Below are positions 56,326 through 64,000 of a DNA stretch of 64,000 bases, in pieces. The DNA comes from Neolewinella agarilytica. Lineage in GTDB: Bacteria; Bacteroidota; Bacteroidia; Chitinophagales; Saprospiraceae. Within the stretch, counting starts at the first letter, position 1, and each line of letters opens with the position of its first letter. The notes under the pieces were generated by a model. The model worked only from the letters and a program-made list of their open reading frames with translations, did no database searches and was not told the DNA's origin. The position numbers and the translations under genes are program-made. The stretch is from positions 62,001 to 126,000 of the forward strand of contig NZ_FOFB01000002.1 of the NCBI RefSeq assembly GCF_900110645.1, given 5' to 3'.

Positions 56326-56844
56326 ATGTATGAAATAGAAAAGACAGCATGGGAAGAAGCCTATGAGGCGCATGCCGGCGAGCTGGAGGCTTTTGCCCGC
56401 AGCAGGGTAGGGGATCTGGCAGCAGAAGATCTGCTGCAGGAGTTGTGGTCAGCTTTTGCTACGGCACTGGAGGTGGAGGAAATTCTTCAGCCAAGAGCCT
56501 GGCTCTACCGGGTGCTCCGCAACCGGATAACGGATGAATACCGCACGGCCGCCCGTCGCCCCGCCTTTGTGGACCTCGACGAGGAATTTGACGTGGAAGA
56601 AGAGAGTGACGGTTTTCCCGATCCGGACGATACCTGGGAGAGCATCGAAGAAGCCTTCGACTTGTTGCCGCCCGATCAGCGGGAGGTTTTCGTTCGCAAC
56701 GAGCTGGACGGAGAGACCCTCCGCGAGATTGCCGAAGACCTGGGCCTGCCTCTCAAAACAATCATCTCCCGCAAGGGCTACGCCCGCCGGCGGTTGCAGG
56801 ACCTGCTGCGGGAAGTGTATGATGATTATTTCGGGGAGGAATAA
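56326..56844 (+). CDS. ECF-like sigma-70 factor
   Basis: A 172-aa sigma factor: region 2 in LEAFARSRVGDLAAEDLLQELWSAFATAL and RAWLYRVLRNRITDEYR; region 4 in LPPDQREVFVRNELDGETLREIAEDLGLPLKTIISRKGYARRRLQDLL. An acidic linker (DLDEEFDVEEESDGFPDPDD) joins them. No anti-sigma gene follows; instead a small heat-shock protein gene starts 68 bp downstream on the same strand, suggesting a stress-responsive pair. Confidence 0.92.
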   Translation: MYEIEKTAWEEAYEAHAGELEAFARSRVGDLAAEDLLQELWSAFATALEVEEILQPRAWLYRVLRNRITDEYRTAARRPAFVDLDEEFDVEEESDGFPDPDDTWESIEEAFDLLPPDQREVFVRNELDGETLREIAEDLGLPLKTIISRKGYARRRLQDLLREVYDDYFGEE

Positions 56845-56912
56845 AGTAATTCCCGAAAGTCATCGTCTACCCTTATGTAAACCAAATAGAACGAACAAAA
56901 ATAAAATCTGAC

Positions 56913-57335
56913 ATGCGTCATCATAAACATCGCGGCGAAGGCCGCCACCATCGCGGCCCGGGCCGTCGTCATCGCGGACACGGACGTCCGCCACACGGGC
57001 CCCGCCGCCCGAAGCATAATGTTCCCGTTAATATCCTGGAAACAGAGACTGGCTTTGAAGCGAGAGTTTTCTGTATTGGCTTCACGAAAGAGAATGTGAA
57101 AATCAATATCGTTGATGATATGCTTTATATCAGCGGTACCCGTACTCCCGTTGACGAATACCCTGACTTTCTGTTACAGGAATATCCCATCAAGTCTTTT
57201 GAGCGCTGGTTTCAGCTGAGCGAAAAAGTGGATCAGCAGGCCGTAACGGCAGCTTTCGAAGATGGTGTGCTCGTCATCACTGCGCCTAAGGTTGCGGGGG
57301 CGGTTCGCCCGGAACGGGAAATTACCATTGAGTAG
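56913..57335 (+). CDS. Small heat-shock protein (Hsp20) with His/Arg-rich N-terminal tail
   Basis: A 140-aa protein. Residues 36-130 are an alpha-crystallin domain (VNILETETGFEARVFCIGFTKENVKINIVDDMLYISGTR, then FERWFQLSEKVDQQAVTAAFEDGVLVITAPK, ending EREITIE). The N-terminal tail (1-34) is made almost only of His, Arg, Gly, Pro and Lys (MRHHKHRGEGRHHRGPGRRH), unusual for Hsp20 and able in principle to bind metal ions or nucleic acid. ATP-independent holdase. Probably co-transcribed with the sigma factor; a strong terminator follows. Confidence 0.9.
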   Translation: MRHHKHRGEGRHHRGPGRRHRGHGRPPHGPRRPKHNVPVNILETETGFEARVFCIGFTKENVKINIVDDMLYISGTRTPVDEYPDFLLQEYPIKSFERWFQLSEKVDQQAVTAAFEDGVLVITAPKVAGAVRPEREITIE

Positions 57336-57375
57336 TTAGTCGCTGCGAATACAATGTAATAAATATAATAACGGA

Positions 57376-57405
57376 AGCCTCTCCTTTACGGGAGAGGCTT
57401 TTTTT
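57376..57405 (+). terminator. Intrinsic terminator after hsp20
   Basis: AGCCTCTCC-TTTACG-GGAGAGGCT then a run of seven T, 41 bp after the Hsp20 stop. Confidence 0.9.
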
Positions 57406-57448
57406 ATAAAAAAGGCGTTAGTACTTCCTAAAGGCCGATATTTGATTC

Positions 57449-58174
57449 ATGAGACAAATGTTATTACTTAGTACGCTTACTGCACTGACGTTGCTCTTTG
57501 CTTGTAAACAGGAGGCTGCGCAGGCTTCCCCTGCTACTGCAACCTCTGCTGCACCTGCGCCTGCGCCCACGTCTGCCGTGTTGGCATCGGGGTCAAAGAC
57601 AGTGGTGGCAGGAAAGGCTACCGAAAAAAAAGTTGACTTTAACGGCGATGGAAAGACAGACCGCTACGAAGTGATTACGACGGACCGGGACAACGACGGC
57701 CTGGGCTTTGTGCGCGAATTGCACTTCTACACAGAAGGTGAGGATACACCCTGGTATGTCTCTGAAAAGGCTGTTCTTTCCACCGAACATGGCGGGATGA
57801 TGGGCGATCCGCTGGAAGGAATAAGCCATACCGAAAAGGGCGTTGTCCGGATCGATCACTTCGGGGGGAGTCGCGATAAGTGGAAGTACACCCATACCTA
57901 CCGCTGGCAGGAAGGGGACTTTAAGTTGATCGGAGCGACGATTATCACTGATACACCCTGTGAAAAAACGGGTGAGCTGGACTACAACCTGTCCACTGGA
58001 AAGGCCAACTACACCCTGGAAACGGTAGATTGTACTAACAGCACAACAAAGCCTGAGAAGGCGGTAAAAAAGCTTGCCTTTATTCGGATGACCTCTCCTC
58101 CGTCGATGAAAACCTATGAGATAGGAACAACAAAAGTGCAGGTTCCGCAAATGGATGTTTCCGTTTACTACTAA
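57449..58174 (+). CDS. Predicted lipoprotein with DFNGDGKTD motif
   Basis: A 241-aa lipoprotein (lipobox LFAC, Cys19). An Ala/Pro/Thr-rich linker (25-50) is followed by a beta-rich domain starting KVDFNGDGKTDRYEVITTDRDNDG, resembling FG-GAP/EF-hand-like calcium loops. The rest (YRWQEGDFKLIGATIITDTPCEKTGELDYNLSTGKANY) is like periplasmic proteins of unknown function in Bacteroidota. No enzyme motif. The next gene overlaps its 3' end. Confidence 0.75.
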   Translation: MRQMLLLSTLTALTLLFACKQEAAQASPATATSAAPAPAPTSAVLASGSKTVVAGKATEKKVDFNGDGKTDRYEVITTDRDNDGLGFVRELHFYTEGEDTPWYVSEKAVLSTEHGGMMGDPLEGISHTEKGVVRIDHFGGSRDKWKYTHTYRWQEGDFKLIGATIITDTPCEKTGELDYNLSTGKANYTLETVDCTNSTTKPEKAVKKLAFIRMTSPPSMKTYEIGTTKVQVPQMDVSVYY

Positions 58175-58649
58175 GCTATTACCCGTGAGTTCTTCTTTAA
58201 CGACCCGCCCCGCCACCCGTGCTGATCTTCCGGTTTTGCTGGAGTTTGAGCAGGGGATTGTGGCCTGGGAGCGCCCCTTCAATCCAACGCTGAAACCAGA
58301 CCCGATCAGCTACTATGATATCGGCGAGCTAATCGATCTGGATACTGCCGAAGTAGTAGTAGCCCTGGACGGTGAGCGGATCATTGGCTCGGGCTACGTC
58401 AAGATCCGTCAGGCAAGCGACTACGTGCAACCCTCCGAGTATGCTTTTCTGGGCTTCATGTTTGTCGATCCCGGTTACCGTGGTCAGGGGGTGAACCGCC
58501 TGGTGATGGATGCTCTGCTCGACTGGGCTAAGAAACGCGGCCTCTCAGAGGTGAGGTTGCAGGTGTATAGCGAAAACGCCTCGGCGATCCGCGCTTACGA
58601 AAAGAAAGGTTTCTCACCCTTGCTGCTGGAAATGCGGCGAACTATCTGA
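58155..58649 (+). CDS. GNAT family N-acetyltransferase
   Basis: A 164-aa acetyltransferase, or 154 aa if the GTG at 58185 is the start. The acetyl-CoA loop is FLGFMFVDPGYRGQGVNRLVMDALLDWAKKRG (V-x-x-x-x-R-G-Q-G), followed by LQVYSENASAIRAYEKKGF typical of RimI/YhbS-like enzymes. It overlaps the lipoprotein gene by 20 bp if the ATG is used. Substrate unknown. Probably in a unit with the pentapeptide-repeat gene 10 bp downstream. Confidence 0.85.
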   Translation: MFPFTTKLLPVSSSLTTRPATRADLPVLLEFEQGIVAWERPFNPTLKPDPISYYDIGELIDLDTAEVVVALDGERIIGSGYVKIRQASDYVQPSEYAFLGFMFVDPGYRGQGVNRLVMDALLDWAKKRGLSEVRLQVYSENASAIRAYEKKGFSPLLLEMRRTI

Positions 58650-58659
58650 TCTTTTAGTC

Positions 58660-59220
58660 ATGGCGAAACTTCACGTAGACGAAATTTTTGATGGCATCAC
58701 GGAGTTGCCCGCGGGCAATTTCGAAGGTTGCGCTTTCACGAATTGTAGCTTTACCGGAGCTGATTTTTCCGGTGTTTCTTTTGAGGATTGTCGTTTTTCA
58801 GACTGCGATCTGAGTAACGTTCGACTGGCAGAAACGGCCATGAAGCCGGTCTGGCTGGCGAACTGTAAACTGATCGGACTCCATTTTGATGATTGTGGCG
58901 GTTTTCTCTTCGCTATCCACTGTACCGGCTGCCAGTTGGAATTGTCGACTTTCCGGGAGCGTGACTTACGCCGATCCACCTTTTTGAACAGCCAGCTTAT
59001 CGAAGTTGACTTTACGGGGGCCGATTTACAGGAAGTAGCTTTTGAGAATTGTGATCTCAACCGGAGCACCTTTGAACGAACGGATTTGCGTAAAGCTGAC
59101 TTTAGTACTGCCCGTAACTACCAGCTTTCTCCCGAAGACAATCGCCTTCGGGGGGCAAAGTTTTCGTCTGACGGGCTGGCGGGGCTGTTGACAGACTATG
59201 GAATAGTAGTGGAAGGATAA
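58660..59220 (+). CDS. Pentapeptide-repeat protein
   Basis: A 186-aa right-handed quadrilateral beta-helix protein: repeated A(D/N)(L/F)xx units, as in GCAFTNCSFTGADFSGVSFED, then SDCDLSNVRL, VDFTGADLQEVAFENCDLNR and TDLRKADFST. Cys is unusually frequent at turn positions. Some such proteins (Qnr, MfpA) protect DNA gyrase by DNA mimicry, but most are of unknown function and nothing here points to gyrase. Follows the GNAT gene. Confidence 0.87.
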   Translation: MAKLHVDEIFDGITELPAGNFEGCAFTNCSFTGADFSGVSFEDCRFSDCDLSNVRLAETAMKPVWLANCKLIGLHFDDCGGFLFAIHCTGCQLELSTFRERDLRRSTFLNSQLIEVDFTGADLQEVAFENCDLNRSTFERTDLRKADFSTARNYQLSPEDNRLRGAKFSSDGLAGLLTDYGIVVEG

Positions 59221-59286
59221 AGCAAGGCTTTTTGCCTGCGTTCACACTACCACTACTATTCTGCTAAGAACCCGTTTAAACTAGTA

Positions 59287-62200
59287 TTACCTAAGCAGCA
59301 TCACATCTCCGGCCAGTACGTTTGACCCCGGTCCGCGGTCGTCCTCATAGCTGATGGTTGCCCGGGCAATGTAGACTCCGAAGGGGGCATCTCTTCCGGC
59401 AATCTTGCCGTCCCAGCGCTCGAAGGGGTCTTCGGTAACAAAGACCTGCTCTCCCCATCGGCTGAAGATCTCGAGGCGATAACTGAGGATGGAGAGCTCT
59501 TCGTCAAAGAGGGGTGCGAAGCCGTCGTTTACACCGTCTCCGTCAGGGGAGAAGGCCGTTGGCAGGTAGGCCTGAAAATCTTTACATTCCTCCAGTTCTA
59601 TGTTGACGGTGTCCCTTACGGTGCAGCCATCGGCTTCCAGAAGGGCAATGAAGGTGCCTTTATTACGGACCCGGAATTCATTTTCGGTGGAGCCATCGGG
59701 CCAGAAAATGTTTCCGCTTCCTTCGGCTACCTGCAGGACGTAGGGGCGGTCATTGCAAATGGTGGTATCCGGGCCAAGGTCCAGGGCGGGAAGCGGGTCG
59801 AAGGTAAGCATGGCAGAATCACGACCGGTGCAACCGAAAGTATTCGTTACTTCCACGAAGGGGAAAGCGTCGGCCGTAAATTCTTTTCTGGCAAGGCTGT
59901 CTCCGTCATTCCAGCGGATGCTTCCGCCCAGATCAGGAGCAACGAGGGTGATGGTTTCTCCTTCGCAGGCAGCCTGGTCTCCGCCAAGGGAGAAATCAGG
60001 CAGGTCTGCTACGGTAAGCAGAAGAGTATCAGAAGCGAGGCAACCATCAAGGGCTGCATTGACGAAGTATACCCCACTGCGTTGAGCAGTAAAGTCAGGT
60101 TGATTGCTTCCATCCTGCCAGACGAAGTCTACTCCGTTTAAGGCAGCGGCGGGTTCGATGAGAAGCGAATCTCCGGCGCAAATTGCCGTGTCAGCCGGCA
60201 GGCTTACGCTGAAGGTGTTCTCATCGATGATGAGTATTGAATCCTGAATAGTGCAACTGGACTGAAAGGTGACCTCTACGGAGTAAACGCCCGGAGCCGT
60301 AACGGTCAGGGTTGAGTCCACGGAGCCATCTTGCCAGCGGTACGATTCGTCGGCGCTGAAATTATTGGCGTCTAATACGAGGCTGGCTTCCTGGCATAGG
60401 CCACGGTCTTCCCCCAGAAAGCCAACGTCGACAAAGCGCTGGGCGGTTTCAAAGAACCAGCCGTCATTGGAGTTGGCAATATTAGTGCTTAACATGCCGG
60501 CAAGAAATTCTGCACCACCGCGGGCGTTGATGTCCCGCATTTGAACGGAGTTCGCCAATACTTCAGCATTAGGAGGCATACTGACGATGGCGGCCGTTCC
60601 GGTCTCCGTTGAGTTGAGCGAAATAGGGGTGCAATTGTTACCCAGTATTCTCCAGTATTCGTTGATTCGTTGTTGAATACCTGAAGCCAGACGATAGGAT
60701 TTTCCGGGGGCACAGAACAGGCTGTCCGTTGTAATGGCTAAGAGAATATTCCCGCTTCCGTTGAAGGATATGCCGGAGGCATCTATTCCCTGGTCGTTTG
60801 TATTGCTGCTGAGAATCTGACCGAGGCCTGCTTCGTCAGAAAAAAGAAGGTTATTCAGCTCAAGGGGTAGGTGAGCGGTCAGGCTTGCCAGCGGAGCAGT
60901 AAATTCAATCAATGACGTTCCGGGCTCAATGGTGAGGAGGGAGTTAGCTTCTGCCTGAAAGCTTGTTTTCCGCCCGTTTAATTCACCCGTTATCAGCAGG
61001 TGGGTATCACCCAGAGAGAGCGTTTTGTTGCTGTTGCTATTATCTGCCAGATAAAAATCACATTCGACTTCCGGGGCCAGAATACGCAGTACACCGGTTT
61101 GGTGTCTGAGGCTTCCTGCCTGCAAACGATCTTCAATCAGATATTCTCCACTGCCCTGAAAACTGGCATTGGCAAATCTGATTCCGGAACTAAGAATAGA
61201 ATGAACTCCGGAACCGGTAAAGAGCGTGCTGGCAGCATTGTAATCTACGGTGGTAACATCGTTTGTCAGGCTTCCATTAATGGTAATGGTGCCGAGGTCG
61301 AAGTTCAGCGTGGAAGCCAGACTTGCCGCCCAACGCAGGTTACGACAATAGGCGGGCTGGGAGTTGTTGTCCGTTACCTGACCATTAGCGGGGAAACCAC
61401 TATTACCATCAAAGGACACATCATCGATGATGGTTGGAACACATTCTCCACCGGCTCCGCCGCTGGTCAATGACCAGTGTGTAGTATCATACCAGTCGCC
61501 GGATCCGCCAACCCAGAAGAGCTGTCGGCCTGCCGGATTGTCAAAGTTCCAGCCGCTGTTATCTCTTTCGTCAACGGAGTTGGTCAGTAGTACGGGCGCG
61601 CCATTATTCACTTCAATGCCACGTAGATGGAGCCGGTCAAACTGCTGGTCAGGCGGGAAATTGACTCGCGCGGTATTGTCTGGAGTAGAGTTGATGATGT
61701 TAATCAATCCACGGTTGCAGTTCCCTTCGGCAATCAATTCATTAAAGGTTTGTGTCCGGTCAGTTTGGAGCGTAAAGGTATATCCCGGTAGAAAGCGGCA
61801 ATAGTCAAAATAATTATTGCCTCTAAGGTCTCCATTGCCCGCGAAGCTTAAACTGTCCACGGTAGCCGATACAGTTTGAACCGTTGAGTTGTTGTAAAAC
61901 TGCCCCCGGTCAGTGTTGAAAAAGAGCTTGCTGAAATTAAGGAGGTGCCTGCCAGTCAGGTTAACCCTTCCAACAGTAACTCCTTCAAATAAAATGGTGG
62001 AGTTGTCTGCCTCCAGGGTCAGGTCTGTGCTCAATAACTGGACTAAAGCCAGGTTCCGCAGGCCCGGCCGGCCGGTCAAGTATACATTGGAGCCAGCGAT
62101 GGAAAGAGCCCGGGAAGCAGGGAAAGTAGACAGCAGTTGGTTGACATTGAGCGCGAAGCCGTCTGTTCGCAGGGATCCTCCATTCAGATTTAGCTTTTGT

Positions 62201-63810
62201 GATACGTAGAGGCTATCCGCTAACTGCCAACTCCCGACATTTTCAAAAGTAACGTTTCGGTTGAATCCGATTCCTGCTGACTGAATGGTATTCCCTGTTT
62301 CTACAGATGAAAAAATATAGTCTCCGGCGAAGGTGTGCTGCAGGTTTGGAGAAAAGATCAGGGAGCCTCCCAGTGTGATCGAAAGCTGGCTGGCTCCGGC
62401 AAGGAAGGGTTGGCCAACGGGGGCCAGCCAGCTCATGTCATGGCAGCTGGCACTTCTGCCAATAATGGAAACTGTATCTGCCGCACCCATAAAGGAATTA
62501 GCGTCAAAAACGACATCGTCCACGGCTGCCGGGATACACCCGCTGGCGGGGCCTCCGGAGCTGAAAGACCAGTTCTGTGGGTCATGCCATTGCCCGCTGC
62601 CTCCGATCCAAAACAAAGTCTCTGCAAGCTTAGCATTAATAGACCAGCCGTCATTACTACCCTGGTCAATGGCATCATTGGCCGTGAAACTACCAGTGCC
62701 AATGGCGTGAACAGACTGAATGGCGACAAACTCTGCCCCAATATTGTTGCTGGATTGGAAAACCGCTGGCGTAGCCAGGTTGCTGGCCCGCAGACTGATA
62801 CGATTTACACAATCACCCACGGCCTGAAGATTGTTGATGGTAAAGGTGTCCCGGCTTCCGAATATGTAGTTGTTACCCGGTGCAAGGCGAAGTTGGGCAA
62901 TGGCCATTTCTCCTGCAAAACGACACTGGCGGTTAGCCTCAATCAGGGCAAAACCAACGCTTGGTGCAACTTGATTTCCGGCCTGTATCGTAATCGCAGA
63001 GTTGCCCGTTAATCCGTTCAGGAACAGTTCCCCAAATTGCAGCGCCCCATCCCCCGTAAGTACCACATTGGTTACTGAGGGCCCTTCCAACTGAAAAACA
63101 GCATTCGCTGCTCTGAAGTCAAAATTGTTAGCGTTAAGGTTAAGGACCGTTGCATTATTACTGTTCGCATTTGTGCTGGGCTGAATGATAATTGTACTGC
63201 TGCCCAGATCCAGCAAGCGAAGAGACCCCGATGAACTCAGGAAATGGCTACAGCGAATCTCCTGATCATTACTGCTGAAATTGCCCTGACTAAAGGTGAT
63301 CGCTTTATTAGTTGCTACTGTGGACGCTAACGACCAACTACCCAAACCAGAAAACTCAAGAGAGGCGTCAATGGTGTGGCCGGCAAAATCTATCTGGTTG
63401 TCCGTCAGTGCTCCCGTAAAACGAATGTTACCATTGAAGTCGAAAATCATGTCCGGGCTAAGAATCATAGATCCAAAGACACTTAGCCTTACTCCATCAC
63501 CTCCGACGAAAGTTGGGGTGTTGTTAACGGCCTGCCAGTTCATGGAGCGGCAAAAAAGAAAGTCTGTATTCAGGGTGATGATCTGATTCGCTGCCGTAAA
63601 AGAGTTGCCATCAAAATAGACGTCATCCTCAGCGGTAGGCGCTTGTGAATGTGTTATCGATCCACCGGAAGAAGTCGCCCAATGGCTAATTTCTGACCAA
63701 TCTCCACTTCCGCCTACCCAGAAGTAATCCGCTCCGAAAAGAGCGGTGCTAAAGAGGCCGGTAAATAAAAAAAGAAGGATAACTGTAGAACTAATACGTC
63801 GTTGTGCCAT
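59287..63810 (-). CDS. Giant T9SS surface protein with triplicated FWVGGSGDW module (type B sorting domain)
   Basis: A 1507-aa secreted protein with a signal peptide (MAQRRISSTVILLFLFTGLF). Three long modules start with DYFWVGGSGDWSEISHWATS, ETLFWIGGSGQWHDPQNWSF and RQLFWVGGSGDWYDTTHWSL, each followed by PxxxDDVxFDxNS and a beta-helix region of about 350 residues. Cys appear in the modules (C-I/V-P and a later S-C/Y-C). Then follow three PKD/Ig-like units (for example DLGPDTTICNDRPYVLQVAEG) and the type B T9SS domain (AYLPTAFSPDGDGVNDGFAP to VMLLR). Likely a large cell-surface adhesin. Its promoter was not identified. Confidence 0.9.
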   Translation of the reverse strand: MAQRRISSTVILLFLFTGLFSTALFGADYFWVGGSGDWSEISHWATSSGGSITHSQAPTAEDDVYFDGNSFTAANQIITLNTDFLFCRSMNWQAVNNTPTFVGGDGVRLSVFGSMILSPDMIFDFNGNIRFTGALTDNQIDFAGHTIDASLEFSGLGSWSLASTVATNKAITFSQGNFSSNDQEIRCSHFLSSSGSLRLLDLGSSTIIIQPSTNANSNNATVLNLNANNFDFRAANAVFQLEGPSVTNVVLTGDGALQFGELFLNGLTGNSAITIQAGNQVAPSVGFALIEANRQCRFAGEMAIAQLRLAPGNNYIFGSRDTFTINNLQAVGDCVNRISLRASNLATPAVFQSSNNIGAEFVAIQSVHAIGTGSFTANDAIDQGSNDGWSINAKLAETLFWIGGSGQWHDPQNWSFSSGGPASGCIPAAVDDVVFDANSFMGAADTVSIIGRSASCHDMSWLAPVGQPFLAGASQLSITLGGSLIFSPNLQHTFAGDYIFSSVETGNTIQSAGIGFNRNVTFENVGSWQLADSLYVSQKLNLNGGSLRTDGFALNVNQLLSTFPASRALSIAGSNVYLTGRPGLRNLALVQLLSTDLTLEADNSTILFEGVTVGRVNLTGRHLLNFSKLFFNTDRGQFYNNSTVQTVSATVDSLSFAGNGDLRGNNYFDYCRFLPGYTFTLQTDRTQTFNELIAEGNCNRGLINIINSTPDNTARVNFPPDQQFDRLHLRGIEVNNGAPVLLTNSVDERDNSGWNFDNPAGRQLFWVGGSGDWYDTTHWSLTSGGAGGECVPTIIDDVSFDGNSGFPANGQVTDNNSQPAYCRNLRWAASLASTLNFDLGTITINGSLTNDVTTVDYNAASTLFTGSGVHSILSSGIRFANASFQGSGEYLIEDRLQAGSLRHQTGVLRILAPEVECDFYLADNSNSNKTLSLGDTHLLITGELNGRKTSFQAEANSLLTIEPGTSLIEFTAPLASLTAHLPLELNNLLFSDEAGLGQILSSNTNDQGIDASGISFNGSGNILLAITTDSLFCAPGKSYRLASGIQQRINEYWRILGNNCTPISLNSTETGTAAIVSMPPNAEVLANSVQMRDINARGGAEFLAGMLSTNIANSNDGWFFETAQRFVDVGFLGEDRGLCQEASLVLDANNFSADESYRWQDGSVDSTLTVTAPGVYSVEVTFQSSCTIQDSILIIDENTFSVSLPADTAICAGDSLLIEPAAALNGVDFVWQDGSNQPDFTAQRSGVYFVNAALDGCLASDTLLLTVADLPDFSLGGDQAACEGETITLVAPDLGGSIRWNDGDSLARKEFTADAFPFVEVTNTFGCTGRDSAMLTFDPLPALDLGPDTTICNDRPYVLQVAEGSGNIFWPDGSTENEFRVRNKGTFIALLEADGCTVRDTVNIELEECKDFQAYLPTAFSPDGDGVNDGFAPLFDEELSILSYRLEIFSRWGEQVFVTEDPFERWDGKIAGRDAPFGVYIARATISYEDDRGPGSNVLAGDVMLLR

Positions 63811-64000
63811 AAATGTAAATCTGGCCCGGTAGCTTGTATACGACCACTCCGCCTCCGGATATTCGGAGTCGGGCTTAAAGCAGTATTAAGATACCAGGGT
63901 CGGTTTTTCCAGAAGGGTGTGTAGATAGAGAACGCGCAAATTTCGTCCGATATGCAACGGGAAAGCAGTACTGCTTCATTGGGTTATGAAGCGATGCTGT
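63811..64000. other. Upstream region of the giant gene, cut by the window edge
   Basis: No gene visible. A CTCCG-rich foldback (CACTCCGCCTCCGGATATTC with GGAGTCGGG) lies near 63845-63875. No TAnnTTTG element was found on the minus strand. Confidence 0.5.

Noticed and set aside
57548..57570. Further GCACCTGCG copy in the lipoprotein gene
   Set aside because: It lies in a low-complexity Ala/Pro codon run and lacks the conserved flanks; chance match.

Overview
The window looks like a chromosomal segment of a Bacteroidota bacterium, most probably of the Saprospiria/Lewinella type. The evidence is: three very large surface proteins and one glycine-rich surface protein with type IX secretion (T9SS) C-terminal sorting domains of type A and type B; repeated TAnnTTTG -7 promoter elements placed just upstream of start codons; an arginine operon with the Bacteroidota-type N-acetyl/succinyl-ornithine carbamoyltransferase; two fused E1 (alpha+beta) 2-oxoacid dehydrogenases; a DUF5606 protein; and outer-membrane and LPS functions. 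Base composition is fairly GC-rich and even, except for an AT-rich bacteriocin-like segment (about 11.6-12.8 kb).

Layout. 1-7.3 kb: OmpA with thrombospondin type-3 repeats (cut by the left edge), acyl-ACP thioesterase, YpfJ-like metallopeptidase, DUF4197 lipoprotein, FolB with an unusual acidic tail, TPR membrane protein and ECF sigma factor. 7.5-13.5 kb: a minus-strand double-glycine peptide locus (5-TM protein, two paired precursors, two 51-aa membrane peptides, a CEHC thioredoxin-like lipoprotein, a C39-peptidase ABC exporter), followed by an M20 amidohydrolase and a decayed copy of one 51-aa gene. 14-21.4 kb: DusB, two glycosyltransferases, CysQ, S41 peptidase, OMP, membrane-bound AraC regulator. 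21.5-27.4 kb: arginine operon (GNAT, argG, argC, argD, ABM monooxygenase, argF') preceded by an Arg-codon-rich leader peptide. 27.6-36.5 kb: T9SS beta-helix protein, sortilin-like BNR protein, T9SS glycine-rich protein lying between a tRNA-Gln gene and a duplicate of its 3' end. 36.6-53.6 kb: E1 enzyme, LpxH, HtpG, MetF, a 13-repeat T9SS giant, MoxR ATPase, DUF5606, second E1, hydrolase. 53.7-63.8 kb: SPFH protein, M23 peptidase with PadR regulator, sigma factor with Hsp20, lipoprotein, GNAT, pentapeptide protein, T9SS giant.

Two things stand out as possible undescribed biology. First, the peptide locus: two precursors with near-identical 15-residue GG leaders and a conserved Cys pair, a dedicated processing exporter whose gene overlaps that of a redox lipoprotein, and a promoter whose -33/-7 spacer contains a G8 tract, suggesting phase variation. 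Second, the arginine operon begins with a nearly leaderless 20-codon reading frame holding seven Arg codons, followed by mutually exclusive hairpins: a candidate Arg-specific attenuator.

The non-coding sequence is also structured. A conserved GC-rich motif centred on TGCACCTGCG occurs more than a dozen times, including inside genes. A second class of intergenic foldbacks has arms made of locus-specific short-period repeats, several sharing a GCTGCCGCA core. In the second E1 gene both kinds of sequence encode the linker between the alpha and beta halves.
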